Source of the DNA: Mikania micrantha
Taxonomy: Eukaryota; Streptophyta; Magnoliopsida; Asterales; Asteraceae
NCBI GenBank assembly: GCA_009363875.1
Contig: CM018698.1
Coordinates: 56,628,567-56,692,566, forward strand
DNA length: 64,000 nt
Reading direction: 5' to 3'
Made by a program: the position numbers and the translations under genes. Below the pieces are notes generated by a model that had not been told where the DNA came from, did not search any database, and saw nothing but the letters and a program-made list of their open reading frames with translations. The stretch's first letter is position 1. Each line of letters opens with the position of its first letter. Positions 22,654-33,657 of the stretch are shown in pieces.

Positions 22654-22658
<5 letters not shown>
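22259..22658. mobile_element. Fold-back MITE, family FB1, between (TA)n tracts
   Basis: The same length (400 bp) and structure as 7411-7810: arms GTTAACCCTTCCTTATAGCG and CGCTATAAGGAAGGG, nested GTAAGTGTAAGTTACTTAC palindromes, TA repeats on both sides (22240-22258 and 22659-22710). Confidence 0.8.
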
Positions 22659-22710
<52 letters not shown>

Positions 22711-22713
<3 letters not shown>

Positions 22714-22952
22714 TGAATCCAATGAAAACTCAACCTTAAAGAGAAAACCCTTAAACCCTATATGAGCCACTCATTTGGAATCTTGAAAATAAATATGTGC
22801 TCCACATTAAAAATAATTTGTTTATTCAAAATCTAATTTTTTATTCAGGTTTAATTTGAACCACATATTTATTTTGAAGATTCCAAATGAGTGGCTCACA
22901 TAGAGTTTAAGGCTTTTCTCTCTAATGTTGGGTTTTCATAGGATTCAATCCC
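22711..22952. mobile_element. Fold-back MITE, family FB4
   Basis: A fold-back with left TTGAATCCAATGAAAAC and right TTTTCATAGGATTCAA; inner arms TGAGCCACTCATTTGGAATC and its complement. It abuts the TA tract that also borders the FB1 copy. Related copies: 25950-26140 and 26880-27125. Confidence 0.7.
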
Positions 22953-23285
22953 TATATATATTATACAACGAAAAAGCGTGATTTTTTCTAGGGTTTCGGT
23001 GGTGGTCTGAGAATGCAATGGTGATTTATTTGTTCTCATAGAAAATCGATGTTTGCTTAAAGATTTATGTTTTTTTTAATTCACCCAATTGGTTGCCGGT
23101 GAGAAGGATTTTGTGAGTAATTTTTTATATTATTTTCATAACATATTTGTATGGATTTTATATGATTTTATGTTTTAACAAAAAATTAGTATAGAGTTTG
23201 TGATGAGAGATTTGATTTTGCTATGTAACTTATGCTTCTGCAAATGATATATAATACGCATTTATCGGGAATGCACTGCGATAAC

Positions 23286-23320
23286 CCGCCGCAACGCGCG
23301 GTGAGGAAAAACCTAGTTAA
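23286..23320 (+). mobile_element. Helitron-like 3' terminus
   Basis: A bulged hairpin in CCGCCGCAACGCGCGG is followed by 11 bases and CTAG then T. The CAACGCGCGG segment is typical of plant Helitron 3' ends. The 5' terminus is unknown; it may share the block with the opposite-facing terminus at 22143. Confidence 0.45.
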
Positions 23321-24980
23321 GTATTATTAAGTATATTAAATGATGGAAAAAATCAATTAAAAACTTTAATAATTAAAGAATTGATACTCGACTTCCTTAA
23401 ATTGTTAGAGCTAAAAATTTTAAACTAATTAACGTTAAAAGCTATCAGTTTCAAAATCAAAAATGTAAGGTACCTATTTTTAATTATTAAAGCCAAGTGA
23501 CCTAATTTAAAAATATCAATAAACAAAATGCCCAAAACTGCAATTTTCCCTATAATTTTAATAACTTTTAGTTTTTAAAGTAATTATTTTTTTAAGAATT
23601 CCGTGTTAAAAATGTTATTTGTTTATAAAAATCATGTTGTTTAAAATCTCTGTTTTATAGTTTATTTCATTTTTAAAAAAAATTTTTTTAGAAAACTTGT
23701 TTTGTAGAAAAAGAAAATTTTAAATACCGATGTAACATATATTTCTTGTCTTTTAAAAATATTTGATTTTTAGAAAAAATTAATATTTTAGAAACTATTT
23801 AATGTGTTTTTTAAATTGATTTTTAATTTATTTAAAACCATTTTTAACATTAAAAAGTAAATATTATCATTAATATTTTAGTTATTTAATAAGAGAGGTA
23901 ATAAAATTATTTAATATGAAAGAGAGTTGAGTTAGATGATAAAATGAAGACATGTGGCAATATTGGTTTAAAAACATGACAAGTGTCAAAAATTATTTTT
24001 GTTTATTATAATAGTAAGATAAGATTAATGTAACATACATAAAATTATAATGTTATTTAGAAAATCAATCTTATACTAATAAATAAGTACCTAAGTTAAC
24101 ATGTGTTACTCCATGATTTAATCTCAAGCTATTTTTTTGATCTCTTTCACCTACTAATTAGAAGACATGTATCACTCTTTAATTAATCTTTTTAGCCATA
24201 TTTTTCTATTTCTCTCTCACATTAAATAAAATGTTATTAAAAGAATACACTTTTAGAATTTTAATATAAAATTAGATAATAATAAATGTTGAATGTTAAA
24301 AGAATATATTTTAAATTTATAATTTTATTTATCATTTAAATTAATCATTCAACTAATGATTTTTAAATTTTCTATTACTAAGTATTTTTTTTTTATTTTT
24401 TTCTTTATACAACCCGACCGTGTGACATACGGATTTCTAACTTAGTTATCATAATAAAAGAAATGGTAGGTTGAAAGAAATTACTATATATACAAACATC
24501 AAATGCAATCATTTTAATAATATTAATTAATTATAATAATTAAATAATATAATAATTAATAATAAAAATAAAAACTGTATAATTAAATGATGATAAAGTT
24601 TAAATAATAATTAATATTAAATAATGAAAACCGTATAATTAAATAATAATAATAATTAAGTATTATGAATAATTAAATAATACTATTTAAATTTTATAAT
24701 AATATTTAAATAGCAATCATAATAATTAAATAATATATACTTACAACTAAATATTATTAATAATTAAATATTAAAACTATTTAAATTTAATAATAATAAT
24801 TGTTATTTAGTTATTGTGTGACATGAACGTTTATGATAGTTAAACATTAGGGTCTTGCGTCAGATTGACAACCGTTATAATGTGTTTTTATATATACGTT
24901 TTGATACATTAAATCATGTTTGCTAACTAATATTTGGAATTATGCCGAAATTTCTGTTGCAACGTGTGAGAAAGCTACTA
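23321..24980. other. Very AT-rich DNA, possible Helitron bodies
   Basis: Dense AATAATTAAATAATA-type sequence (24520-24800) without coding frames. A further Helitron-like end, CAACGTGTGAG then CTAG/T, is at 24965-24982; a weaker hairpin at 24417-24432 is followed by CTTAGT. Confidence 0.35.
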
Positions 24981-24988
24981 GTTAGAGT

Positions 24989-25218
24989 CAATGTTTTGAA
25001 AACCGGACCAGACCGGTCGAACCGGGGATTGGTGGGTGAACTAGTCCGGTTAGAGGTTTTGAGCCGTTTTGGGTGAACCGGCTGGTCGGACCGGTGGTTG
25101 AACCGGTTTTTTATATTTTTTTATATATATTTATAAAATGTTTATAAAATCATCTGGTTCTTAAATCCGGTTTAGTAAGGAGAACGGTTCGACGTCCGGT
25201 ACGGTTCTGAAAACATTG
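24989..25218. mobile_element. hAT-like miniature element, exact 8-bp TSD
   Basis: GTTAGAGT occurs exactly at 24981-24988 and 25219-25226. The ends are CAATGTTTTGAAAACCGG and, on the other strand, CAATGTTTTCAGAACCG. The interior repeats ACCGG and GGTCGAACCGG words. It lies immediately at a Helitron-like CTAG/T terminus. Confidence 0.9.
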
Positions 25219-25226
25219 GTTAGAGT

Positions 25227-25949
25227 CGATACTCCAAATTAAGTAGCATGCCACATGCATCGCGGGACATCCAATGTCTTTAAGTTTAGTTTTTTTCCTT
25301 TTAACTTTTTATATTATTCATTAACTTTTCGATGCATGTTATTTATTTATTTATTTTCCTTATCCAGCCACGTTTGATTGTCGGATTCTTGAACTAATGA
25401 GATGAGATCGGATTGAGGAACCTGTCTAGCTATCTTCATTGTTTATATTTAAAAACGGTTCTCGCCTTAATTATAGGTCTACCATCTATAATAGCATTCA
25501 CAATAGCGACGTATAACTCTTTGTATTATACTTTAGTAATTATATTTTTTATTTTAATTATATTATTCATAAAACATAATTTCTTCTATTAATAAAAATA
25601 TATTATGTTTTAGAGTAAATTCATTAATTATTAATTATCATTCATATAGTATTTTTATTAAAACTAAAAGACACTAAATTTGATTGTATTATCATCTTAA
25701 TTATTCTCATTATTTTACCTATAAGATAACAAAACACAATAGTTAATGAAGTTTTTATATTCTATGTTATGACACCAGAGCCATAAGTTTCATTCATGTG
25801 TTTTTCTATCCATTACATCCTTATGTTGTATTGTTGTTATATATGGTTGGTTGTTTGCCTTCTTTTATCTTATCTTTTGGATTGATGACTTCTTTTTTAT
25901 TTATTTTATTGTGTTTGAGTTCATATGCATTTTGCATACACACACACAT
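25227..25949. other. AT-rich spacer
   Basis: No gene or element end recognised. The open frame 25798-26112 runs into a MITE copy and is not credible. Confidence 0.35.
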
Positions 25950-26140
25950 ATATGGATTAAATCATGTGAAAACCCTATCTTATACAGAAAACCTTAAACC
26001 ATATCTAGGTTGTTCATTTAAAATATTTAAAATATGTTTTAATGTGAATCACATATTTATTTTAAAATTCCAAATGGACAGTCCGTATAGGGTTTCAGGG
26101 TTTTCTTCCTAATATTGGGTTTTCACATGATATAATGTGT
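25950..26140. mobile_element. Fold-back MITE, family FB4, second copy
   Basis: Left ATCATGTGAAAACCC and right GGGTTTTCACATGAT are inverted ends; the arms carry the CCTTAAACCATATCTAGG-type segment of the copy at 22711. Confidence 0.65.
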
Positions 26141-26847
26141 ACACGCACAAACATATAGGATCATGATCGAATAATAATCCATCTTAATTGCAGAAACATG
26201 ATTAACTACGATAAGATTAACCCAAATCCTTGTTTTTTTTTGTTTCATGATCTTTATTACATACGTATAAACTATGATATTTTATTTTTCTGCAAATTTA
26301 TCACCGTTTACGATCTTACATCAGATTTGCTGTCGTATCAACAGATAAATATTTATTGTGTAACACAAACTCACACTCCTTTAAATCTCAAATGGTGATA
26401 AATTTGCACAAATAAATAAAAAAAACTTAGTCTTATACATCTATAATAATAGGTCTTAAAAAATCCAAAGATTTGTGTCGATCTTGTCGGAATTAATCGG
26501 GTTTTTGCAATTGAAGTATGTTAACATTGGATCTTTACCATACATATATAATAATCATTTTTACTGCAGAAACCTGATTAACTCCTATAAGATCTACTCA
26601 AATCTTTGGATTTTACTTTTTAAGACATTTACATTACAATGCCAATATTAATTTACACAACTTACACCGATATAAGTTCTTAAAGAAAAATGAATTTGAA
26701 CAAACAAATAATATAACATAGTCGTGTATAAGTATAATAAAGGTAATGAAAAAGAAAACTCAAAGATTTGGGTTAATTTTATCAGAGTCATATGAGTTTC
26801 TGTAATTAAAGTGAGTTATTATATGACATGTTTTCTGTCTCTGTCTG

Positions 26848-26879
<32 letters not shown>

Positions 26880-26881
<2 letters not shown>

Positions 26882-27125
26882 GGGTTTGTATTATGTCAAA
26901 ACCCAATATTAAATAGAAATTCCTTAAACTATATCTGAGTCATTGATTTAAAATTTTAAAATAAATATATGATCAACATTAAACTTGAATAAAAAATTGA
27001 ATTCAAATAAACAAATGTTGTTTAATGTGGCCACATATTTATTTTCAATTAAGATTCATATAAACAGCCCTGATAAGGTTTAAAATTTTTCTTTCTAATA
27101 TTAGATTTTCATTGGAGACGATCCA
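26880..27125. mobile_element. Fold-back MITE, family FB4, third copy beside (TA)n
   Basis: It follows a CT run and TA repeat (26840-26880). The left arm CAAAACCCAATATTAAATAG and the right arm with its approximate complement bracket the AAATAAATATG...CATATTTATTTT pair seen in the other copies. Confidence 0.6.
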
Positions 27126-27175
27126 AATATATTTTATTTTATTTTTGCCGTATCACAACAATCATAGCTCAAGCC

Positions 27176-27185
<10 letters not shown>

Positions 27186-27233
<48 letters not shown>

Positions 27234-27238
27234 GTATA
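27186..27238. repeat. (TA)n/(TATG)n microsatellite
   Basis: About 18 TA units followed by TATG units. Confidence 0.9.
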
Positions 27239-28225
27239 TCCTATTTTGAAACACTTGCATAGTTTGTCAGTGACCCTATTAACTCAGTTAAGTTTAAAAT
27301 TAAATAATTCTATTTTAGTTAGGATCTTACTCAAGTAAGCTAGCTTGTTTCCTAATTTATTTAAACTAATAGTTTTTATTAAAAAAAAAAACCGATCGAC
27401 ACCATTTGAATTATAACTATATATAATTGGTTAATTTAATACAATTTGCTTTAAACCCATATCCCACTTGTATTAATTAACGGTTGTCAACGACAACAAT
27501 GATTTTTAACTTGAATAAAAATAGGTAGAAATGCAATTTTAATTGATTTTAATTAGAACAAAATTGACTGTTTTAAGTAGATGACTTTAATTTTGATATA
27601 TCTATGTTTTCACGTGGTTGACGTGCCGATTAAAAATTGTGCTTGTTACTTCCAACCTCGTGACAAACTACGTGTGATTTTGCCTCATTATAGACCAGAA
27701 TTGAATATTTTGACCTTCTTATTCAAAAGTCATACATATGCTAACACTACTCCACTTCTATGTAGTTTCATCATTCTTACAAATTTATTGTTTGTCAACA
27801 ACGTATGAATATGCATGTATGAAATGACGGATTTGGGGGCGTTACATTTCGTTAATTGGTAACGAAAAATCGCTCATATTTCATGAATTGTGCATCCAAA
27901 GCTACATTCTGTATTAAGATAAAATATGCTATCGTTTAGAAATTCTTCTAGTTCAGACGATGATCTCTTGTTTCGTGTTACTAACAAACGCTACAATGAT
28001 TAGGGCTTTTGATCATTCTTGTTTTTTTTCGAAGAATAAGAAATAAGAACATTATCAATAGAGATCATGTGAAAGCAAACAAACATCTTACGAAAATCTT
28101 ATTTCAGCAAAGGTTGTCTTTAATGTCTCTCATGTTGAATGGAAGATTTTGAGTGCACAAAGAGTTATATTTGAGGAGCATTGGAACATAAAAATGTAAT
28201 ATCCTTATTTTAGGTTATCTATAGG
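27239..28225. other. Spacer without a supported gene
   Basis: A 75-codon frame at 27581-27808 has no recognisable motif. The segment 28040-28225 (TTTCAGCAAAGGTTGTC, CATGTTGAATGG) may be exon-like or retroelement-derived but is too short to name. Confidence 0.3.
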
Positions 28226-28230
28226 CATCT

Positions 28231-28747
28231 TGTCACCCCGACCGACGGCGGAATAGGTCGGGGCACGATGATGACTGTTCATTAGCTCATGGTGTTATTA
28301 TAACGTTTCAATATTAAATGCATCATTATTGCAAAATCAACACAACATTCATTGAATAATAAACAAACAAATTACATGAATTGAATAATCAAAGTATTAC
28401 AATTGAAAAGTATATACAATTGTTTCAAGTTTAAACTAGGTCACTAAGCATATCTAAGGTCTTCATCATGTAGAGTTTATGTAACATATATCCTAGGCAA
28501 ATCCCATATCGGACGTGAACATGAGAGATTCATGTCTCATAAATAACGATCCAGCTCTTACATCACCAATGCGTTTTGGGTTTAGCTGGCAGTGGACCAT
28601 ATGAAAACTGCACAGTTAACGGGTTGTAGTAATCCAGGCATAGGTGACCTCCCTAGGAAGTTTTCACCCGAGCAACCAAAGGCAAAAGCGTGAGCTCCGA
28701 GTGAACAAAACGGATAATATTGGTGGTAGAAAGGGCCGGATGTTACA
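28231..28747. mobile_element. Solo LTR, 5-bp TSD
   Basis: 517 bp starting TGTCACCCCGACC and ending GGATGTTACA, flanked exactly by CATCT at 28226-28230 and 28748-28752. A single TG...CA unit with one duplication is what LTR-LTR recombination leaves. Internal sequence is absent, so the family cannot be named. Confidence 0.85.
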
Positions 28748-28774
28748 CATCTTGTGAAAGATTATTTCAACAAA

Positions 28775-29435
28775 CAGTGGCGGAGCTTGAAAATTTTGTC
28801 CGAGGGGGTCGAAAGTCACGGGACAAATTATGTTTCCTTATCGTTATGTTTCAGGCTAAAATTTGGGTCGACACATGATTATTCAGGTCGGGTCAAACAA
28901 TTTAAATTTAAAATATCAAATATTTGTTCCACTCAAAAAAATATATATGTTTGTATCAAACAAGACATAAAATGTTTAAAACGAAAAGTAAAGTACCTGG
29001 ACGAAGAATCACAATTTAACGCGACGACCTTCAAGCTCTTTGAACTCATTGATTATACACTCCGAATCAAACTTCTCGGTAATTTCCTTTTCTCTGCAAT
29101 TTCCTTTGCGAAGACGATTATTGAAATATGTAATGTTCAATAGTTAAGGCCCATTTTAATATTTTTTAAGGACCAATACAAGATTTAAACTCAAAATTGG
29201 CTAATAAACAAGATAACAACCGATACTGTGAACCCTTGAAGATAATATTAAAACTTACAATATTTGTTCAACTTTATTAGTTTTAAAATCCAAGGGGGCC
29301 CAAGGAATTTTATGAAGAAAAACCAAAGGGGCCGGACTCAATACAAATAAAATTTTTCGACCGAAAACTAACATATCGAGACTTCTGGCCAGAAAAATGG
29401 CAGTGCCCCAGCCCCCCTTCAAACCTCCGCCAATG
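28775..29435. mobile_element. hAT-like element with CAGTGGCGGAG ends, 8-bp TSD
   Basis: TCAACAAA occurs at 28767-28774 and 29436-29443. The left end is CAGTGGCGGAGCTTGAA and the right end on the other strand CATTGGCGGAGGTTTGAAG. At 661 bp it encodes no transposase; the open frames inside (28754-29143 and 29255-29452 minus) are not credible. It lies 28 bases from the solo LTR. Confidence 0.85.
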
Positions 29436-29443
29436 TCAACAAA

Positions 29444-30080
29444 GGTAGTCACTTGATTCCGACACTAATGAAAACTAGAACAATCATATACTTATGCATC
29501 ATATTACATAATACGATCATACAAGAAGATGGCAATGTTTTATGCATATTCCGTAAGAAGAGCTTCCTCTCATTCAGGATGGTCAAAATGAAACATGATT
29601 AAACCAAACGAACCTTCTTTATTTGTGTAATTAACTTTTAATTAAAAAAAAGCAAACAAAACCATATTTTTGCACCAATAGACTCTTGTGCTTGTTGACT
29701 TTGCCCTTTTTTTACTTTTGTTATCGAAATCCACTTTACGCCAATGGTTTGGGCCTTCTTGATAACCATGAGTGCCTTCGTGGCTACGTATGCATGTGTC
29801 AACAAAATTTATGCACAATTTGCTAAAGTTTCATTTGTTTTTTCATAAATCGAAATATTGTTTTTTTTGGGAGTTATCAATTCAAAATCTAGCAACTATT
29901 CAATACTCTTTCGACAAAGAAAACTATTCGATGACATGCTTCAATCGTCAAATTGACGATTGAAACGATGATCTTTTAAGTAAATAAAAATATCGGATAT
30001 AAAAAAATGTAAATATTATCTTCTAAGTTTTCTTATTTAATATAATTTTATATATCCAATCTTGTAACTCCGTCTCCTAA
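29444..30080. other. Spacer, no gene seen
   Basis: AT-rich with a short inverted pair TTCAATCGTCAA/TTGACGATTGAA near 29940. Nothing else recognised. Confidence 0.4.
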
Positions 30081-30088
30081 CCTATGGG

Positions 30089-30321
30089 TAGAGGTGGGCA
30101 CACCGGGTTTTTTTGAAACCACCTGTTTCGGTTCCAGTCAACAACCGGTTCTGGTTTCGGTTCAAGTTCAGGTTTTTGGCTGGTTCTGGTTCGGGTTTGG
30201 CGGGTAAAATTGGAATCGGTTTCGCTTTTTTCGGTTTCGATTCCGATTTCTTTGAGAATCCGGAATTGCCTGTAACCACCAGTTCAGGTACAACCGGTTT
30301 CGTGTTTTTTGCCCACCTCTA
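30089..30321. mobile_element. hAT-like miniature element of GGTTC words, exact 8-bp TSD
   Basis: CCTATGGG occurs exactly at 30081-30088 and 30322-30329. The ends TAGAGGTGGGCAC and TGCCCACCTCTA are inverted and perfect over 11 bases. The body repeats CGGTTC, GGTTCTGG and TTTCGGTT words; frames open on both strands are a by-product. Confidence 0.9.
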
Positions 30322-30414
30322 CCTATGGGTAATAATATTTTGTAAAGGATTATGTTTAAGTTCATCTCCTTAATCTATATATTGTTTAATTAACTACAAA
30401 TCTTCGCAATGAGC

Positions 30415-30530
30415 ATATAAAGAAGTAGTATAGTGGTTAAGGTCCACTTAGAATGATTTTCATTGGAGGTCACCAACCCAGTACGGTGAGACTACTCCTG
30501 TTCACAACCAACCAACTAAAACTATTAATT
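30415..30530 (+). repeat. SINE fragment with A-box-like start
   Basis: AAGAAGTAGTATAGTGGTTAA followed by GATTTTCATTGGAGGTCAC matches the SINE at 37455-37618, with the middle (B box) missing. Confidence 0.5.
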
Positions 30531-31292
30531 AAAAAAATTAATTTCACACTTTTTCACCTACATAACCAACCAAACTTAATTTTTGACTCTCATTCACAAC
30601 CATTCCAACCTAATAAACCAAACCAATAGTATAAATACATATGTCAAAACAATTTAAAATATTAATAAAAAATGCATAACCATTAGTTGGTGAAGAGGCT
30701 TGATTGCCCATATATCTTTATTATTTATTTATTTTAAGAAATATCTACCAACCAGCCAAAATTTTTGTTCATAGATGGGAATAGTCCGAAAGACCATAGA
30801 TTTTACCACATAAATGCGTTTTCACAGTTTTGAAAGGTTTCACAATGAAACATAGTAAATTTAATCTTACGAAGTCTATTCGTTTTTCATCATTATGTCT
30901 TTTATCATTATAGTTAGAGTTAAATTATAATATTGTATAAATACATCATACTTACTAATCCAAATTTTATTTTGTGTCACGTGTACGGAATACATGTTTT
31001 TATCAAGTCTCTTGAGTTACTTATAAACTCATAAAAGCTAATAGTTTTTTCATTTGCAAAAGATTTCCGAAACAAAAGCTAGTTGTCCTTTCCAAAAGAT
31101 TTCCGACCAAAAGTAGTTCTGCAGTTTTTTTTTTCGAATCATTTTCTGATCAATATTTTTCATTTTATTCTTTACTTCTTTAATATTCCCACCACTTTTT
31201 TGTTTTTATTTTATTATTTAAGCACTCAAATCATTTTTCTTACTTTTAACTTTTACTAATTATTCTGACCACAGATAGGGGTATGGGTATGT
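30531..31292. other. AT-rich spacer left of the Mutator-like element
   Basis: Contains a two-copy AAAAGATTTCCGA repeat (31062-31110). No gene. Confidence 0.4.
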
Positions 31293-31301
31293 AATCCTTA
31301 A

Positions 31302-31485
31302 GGGGCGCGTTATTTGGACACCCCCTACGGATCAGTTAACACCTATCTGACTCTATACGAGCCGTAAAGGCCTTTACGGGCCGTAAAGACGTCATAGTGT
31401 GTCAGAAAATGTCAGTGAGATGTCTGGCGGATGAAAACAGAATACGAGTAGTATTGGCCTATACGACTCGTTTTTAAACCTGAAA
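31302..31485 (+). repeat. Left terminal inverted repeat of the Mutator-like element
   Basis: Contains TACGAGCCGTAAAGGCC and TTTACGGGCCGTAAAG, pairing with 35965-36150 at roughly two thirds identity by eye. Confidence 0.75.
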
Positions 31486-31499
31486 ATTTATATCTTTTG

Positions 31500-32190
31500 T
31501 TTTTCCGCCTGATATACGTACGTGTTTAACTTATTTGTAACATTGTAATTGTCTAACTGTTTTAAATGGTTAAAAGATATATTTTAACGTAATTATGTTT
31601 AATCGCTATACGTATGGTTTTAACGTTATATATTAAATATATAATATATAATTTATTATACATATATATGTTATAAAATCGTACTTTGTTTGAATTTCGG
31701 TATACGTAAGCGTTTAACGTTAATTGTTATATCATATCGTCTAGTTGTTTAATTTTTAAGTTATAAATAATATATGTTTATAATAGCGTCTAATCGTACT
31801 TTGTTTTGAAATCCGGTATTCGTAAACGCAACACGTACGGTACGTGTTTAAGTAACTTATAATATCGTTTAATTGTTCGAAAGAAAAACCTAACCATTTT
31901 TAATCGTTTTGTTGTAAAATAATAAGTATTTTAACGTTATTATTTAATTATTTTGCCTGCTTGTTTTGTTTGAAAAATATTTTAACATCGTGATGTTTAA
32001 ATTTAAATAACAATTTTTTTTAACATAGGTAGTTATGATTTTCGTAAATTTAAATGTTTTGTTTGAAAATTATTTTAACGTAATCGTGTTTAATGATTTT
32101 AAAACAATAGTCATCAGAACGTAAATAACGTTAAACGGTTTTAAGAAAAATTGTTAACTATCTATTTTTCATTTCACAAACACGCACATT
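31500..32190. repeat. AT-rich interior with ACGTTTAAC words
   Basis: Inside the Mutator-like element. Words such as CGTTTAACGTTA, ATTTTAACGT and GTAAACG recur without fixed spacing. No frame. Confidence 0.5.
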
Positions 32191-32426
32191 TTTTAATTAT
32201 ATAATAAAAGATAAAACAAACAATCACGCCATACACAACATACATACAAAATAAAAACACATACATCCGAATAGTAAAGTAATGTCCATACATCAAAATA
32301 CAAAAAGAGAAAATACAAAAAAAAAACTAAGCATGACCACCAGGATCCTGCGATGATGTCCCGGTCCTGGAAAAACGGGAGCATCCATGCCAGCAGATGC
32401 AGCCATACGCTCCGTCAACCACCGCA

Positions 32427-33581
32427 TCATCCCCTCCAAGCGATCAACGCGTCCAAAAGGTCGCGTACGCTTCCAAGAAGGTCGCGTAAGATCGCCGCGT
32501 CAGCCGGATGCGGTCGTGGCTGACGAACAACGACATGATGTGGCGGTGGCGGTGGCTGGTCTGCTGGATCCTGGTCTGCTGGGGGCTCCTGTACGTGCGG
32601 CTGTGCCCCCGGCTGCTGCTGTGGAGCAGGGACTGACGGCACCCACTCTGTGCGTCGATCCAGCGACCATCGCAGACCCACGAGGGGGATATCGGCCGCT
32701 ATACCCATTAGCATGACCGTGTTACGCCCCAGCAGTGTCGAGGCGTAAGTCACGGTCATGCTATCTCTAATATCGGCCGAAAAACGACCGATACGTCGAG
32801 CTATACGTGTGATAAAAGAGCCACACGTAATAGGTCCAGTAGCCTTACAGCTAATAAAGCTAGAAAAATAATTAGCTAGCAACCATGGTTGCAGCTGCGC
32901 CCAGTGATAAGGCAATACATGAAGAATATGTCCTTCTGTGTGACCCACTCCTGGCTCAATCGGCGGCCGGTGATGGTGCAGGCGATGCACCGATGTAGGT
33001 ATCGGTGCAGCGGATCACGAATGCGACTGACCCGAGCCTTATTAACGAAAGGCTCGTCACCACACCGGCCACCAGTCTATGAGGACGGCCTCGTCCTCCT
33101 CTAATGAGGCATCTAGGAATAGAGGTGTAGTAACCTCATCCCGTGTATAAAACCCCGTAGCAATCCCCCATTGAGTGAGGGACATCTGAACATCCTGTCC
33201 ACATAAAGTGAACGACACAGCACGAAGCTGCTCAAGAGCCTCCACGCCTCCTGCCTGCGGTGGATGGAACTCGAATGTGGACAGGAACTCGAGAACGATC
33301 TCTCGATACATCGGGAGGCTGCCCATCTCCAGCATCCGTCGCCACGGACCCGACGCTTCGATAATCGCTGTGGCGCGCTTAGTCGCACCAACCGTGGCTA
33401 ATACACTCCAATCTATCGTCCGCGGCTCGACGATCTCCGTCCTAATGAGGCATTTGAGGCGCGTGTGCGCCTCAGTGCCCTGTGGAAACTGCAGCAACAT
33501 GTGGGGATCCAGTATTATATCCGGGTCGTCCTCGGATGCACTAGAACTCGAACTCTCACGACGTCGTCTACGCGGAGGCAT
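32427..33581 (-). pseudogene. Athila-ORF1-like / plant transposon protein, frameshifted
   Basis: The reading starts at ATG 33581, just after an acceptor-like CTTTGCAG: MPPRRRRRESSSS, then a domain containing DWSVLATVG, YREIVLEFLSTFEFHP and SLTQWGIATGFYT. This is the N-terminal pattern of Athila-type ORF1 / 'putative plant transposon protein' families. After about 33060 the frame shifts (VSRIRDPLHRYLHRCIAC in the new frame), and shifts again near 32950 into NYFSSFISCKATGPITC and SFITRIARRIG. The C-terminal part is Pro/Gln rich (32430-32640). Such proteins usually precede Athila gag; here there is no gag-pol, and the gene lies inside a Mutator-like element on the transposase strand. At least two frameshifts make it a pseudogene. 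Confidence 0.7.
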
Positions 33582-33597
33582 AATCTGCAAAGTCAGA

Positions 33598-33648
33598 CAA
33601 ATAATAATAACAATAATAATCATTAACAATAATAATAATTATAATCGT
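33598..33648. repeat. (AAT)n-like microsatellite
   Basis: ATAATAATAACAATAATAAT-type tract between the two genes of the Mutator-like element. Confidence 0.85.
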
Positions 33649-33657
33649 GCATTCTTG

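Noticed and set aside
24417..24460. Third Helitron 3' end
   Set aside because: The hairpin is only 4 bp and is followed by CTTAG rather than CTRR.
28754..29143. 129-codon plus-strand frame
   Set aside because: It starts in the flank and runs through a transposon end with a clear target duplication.
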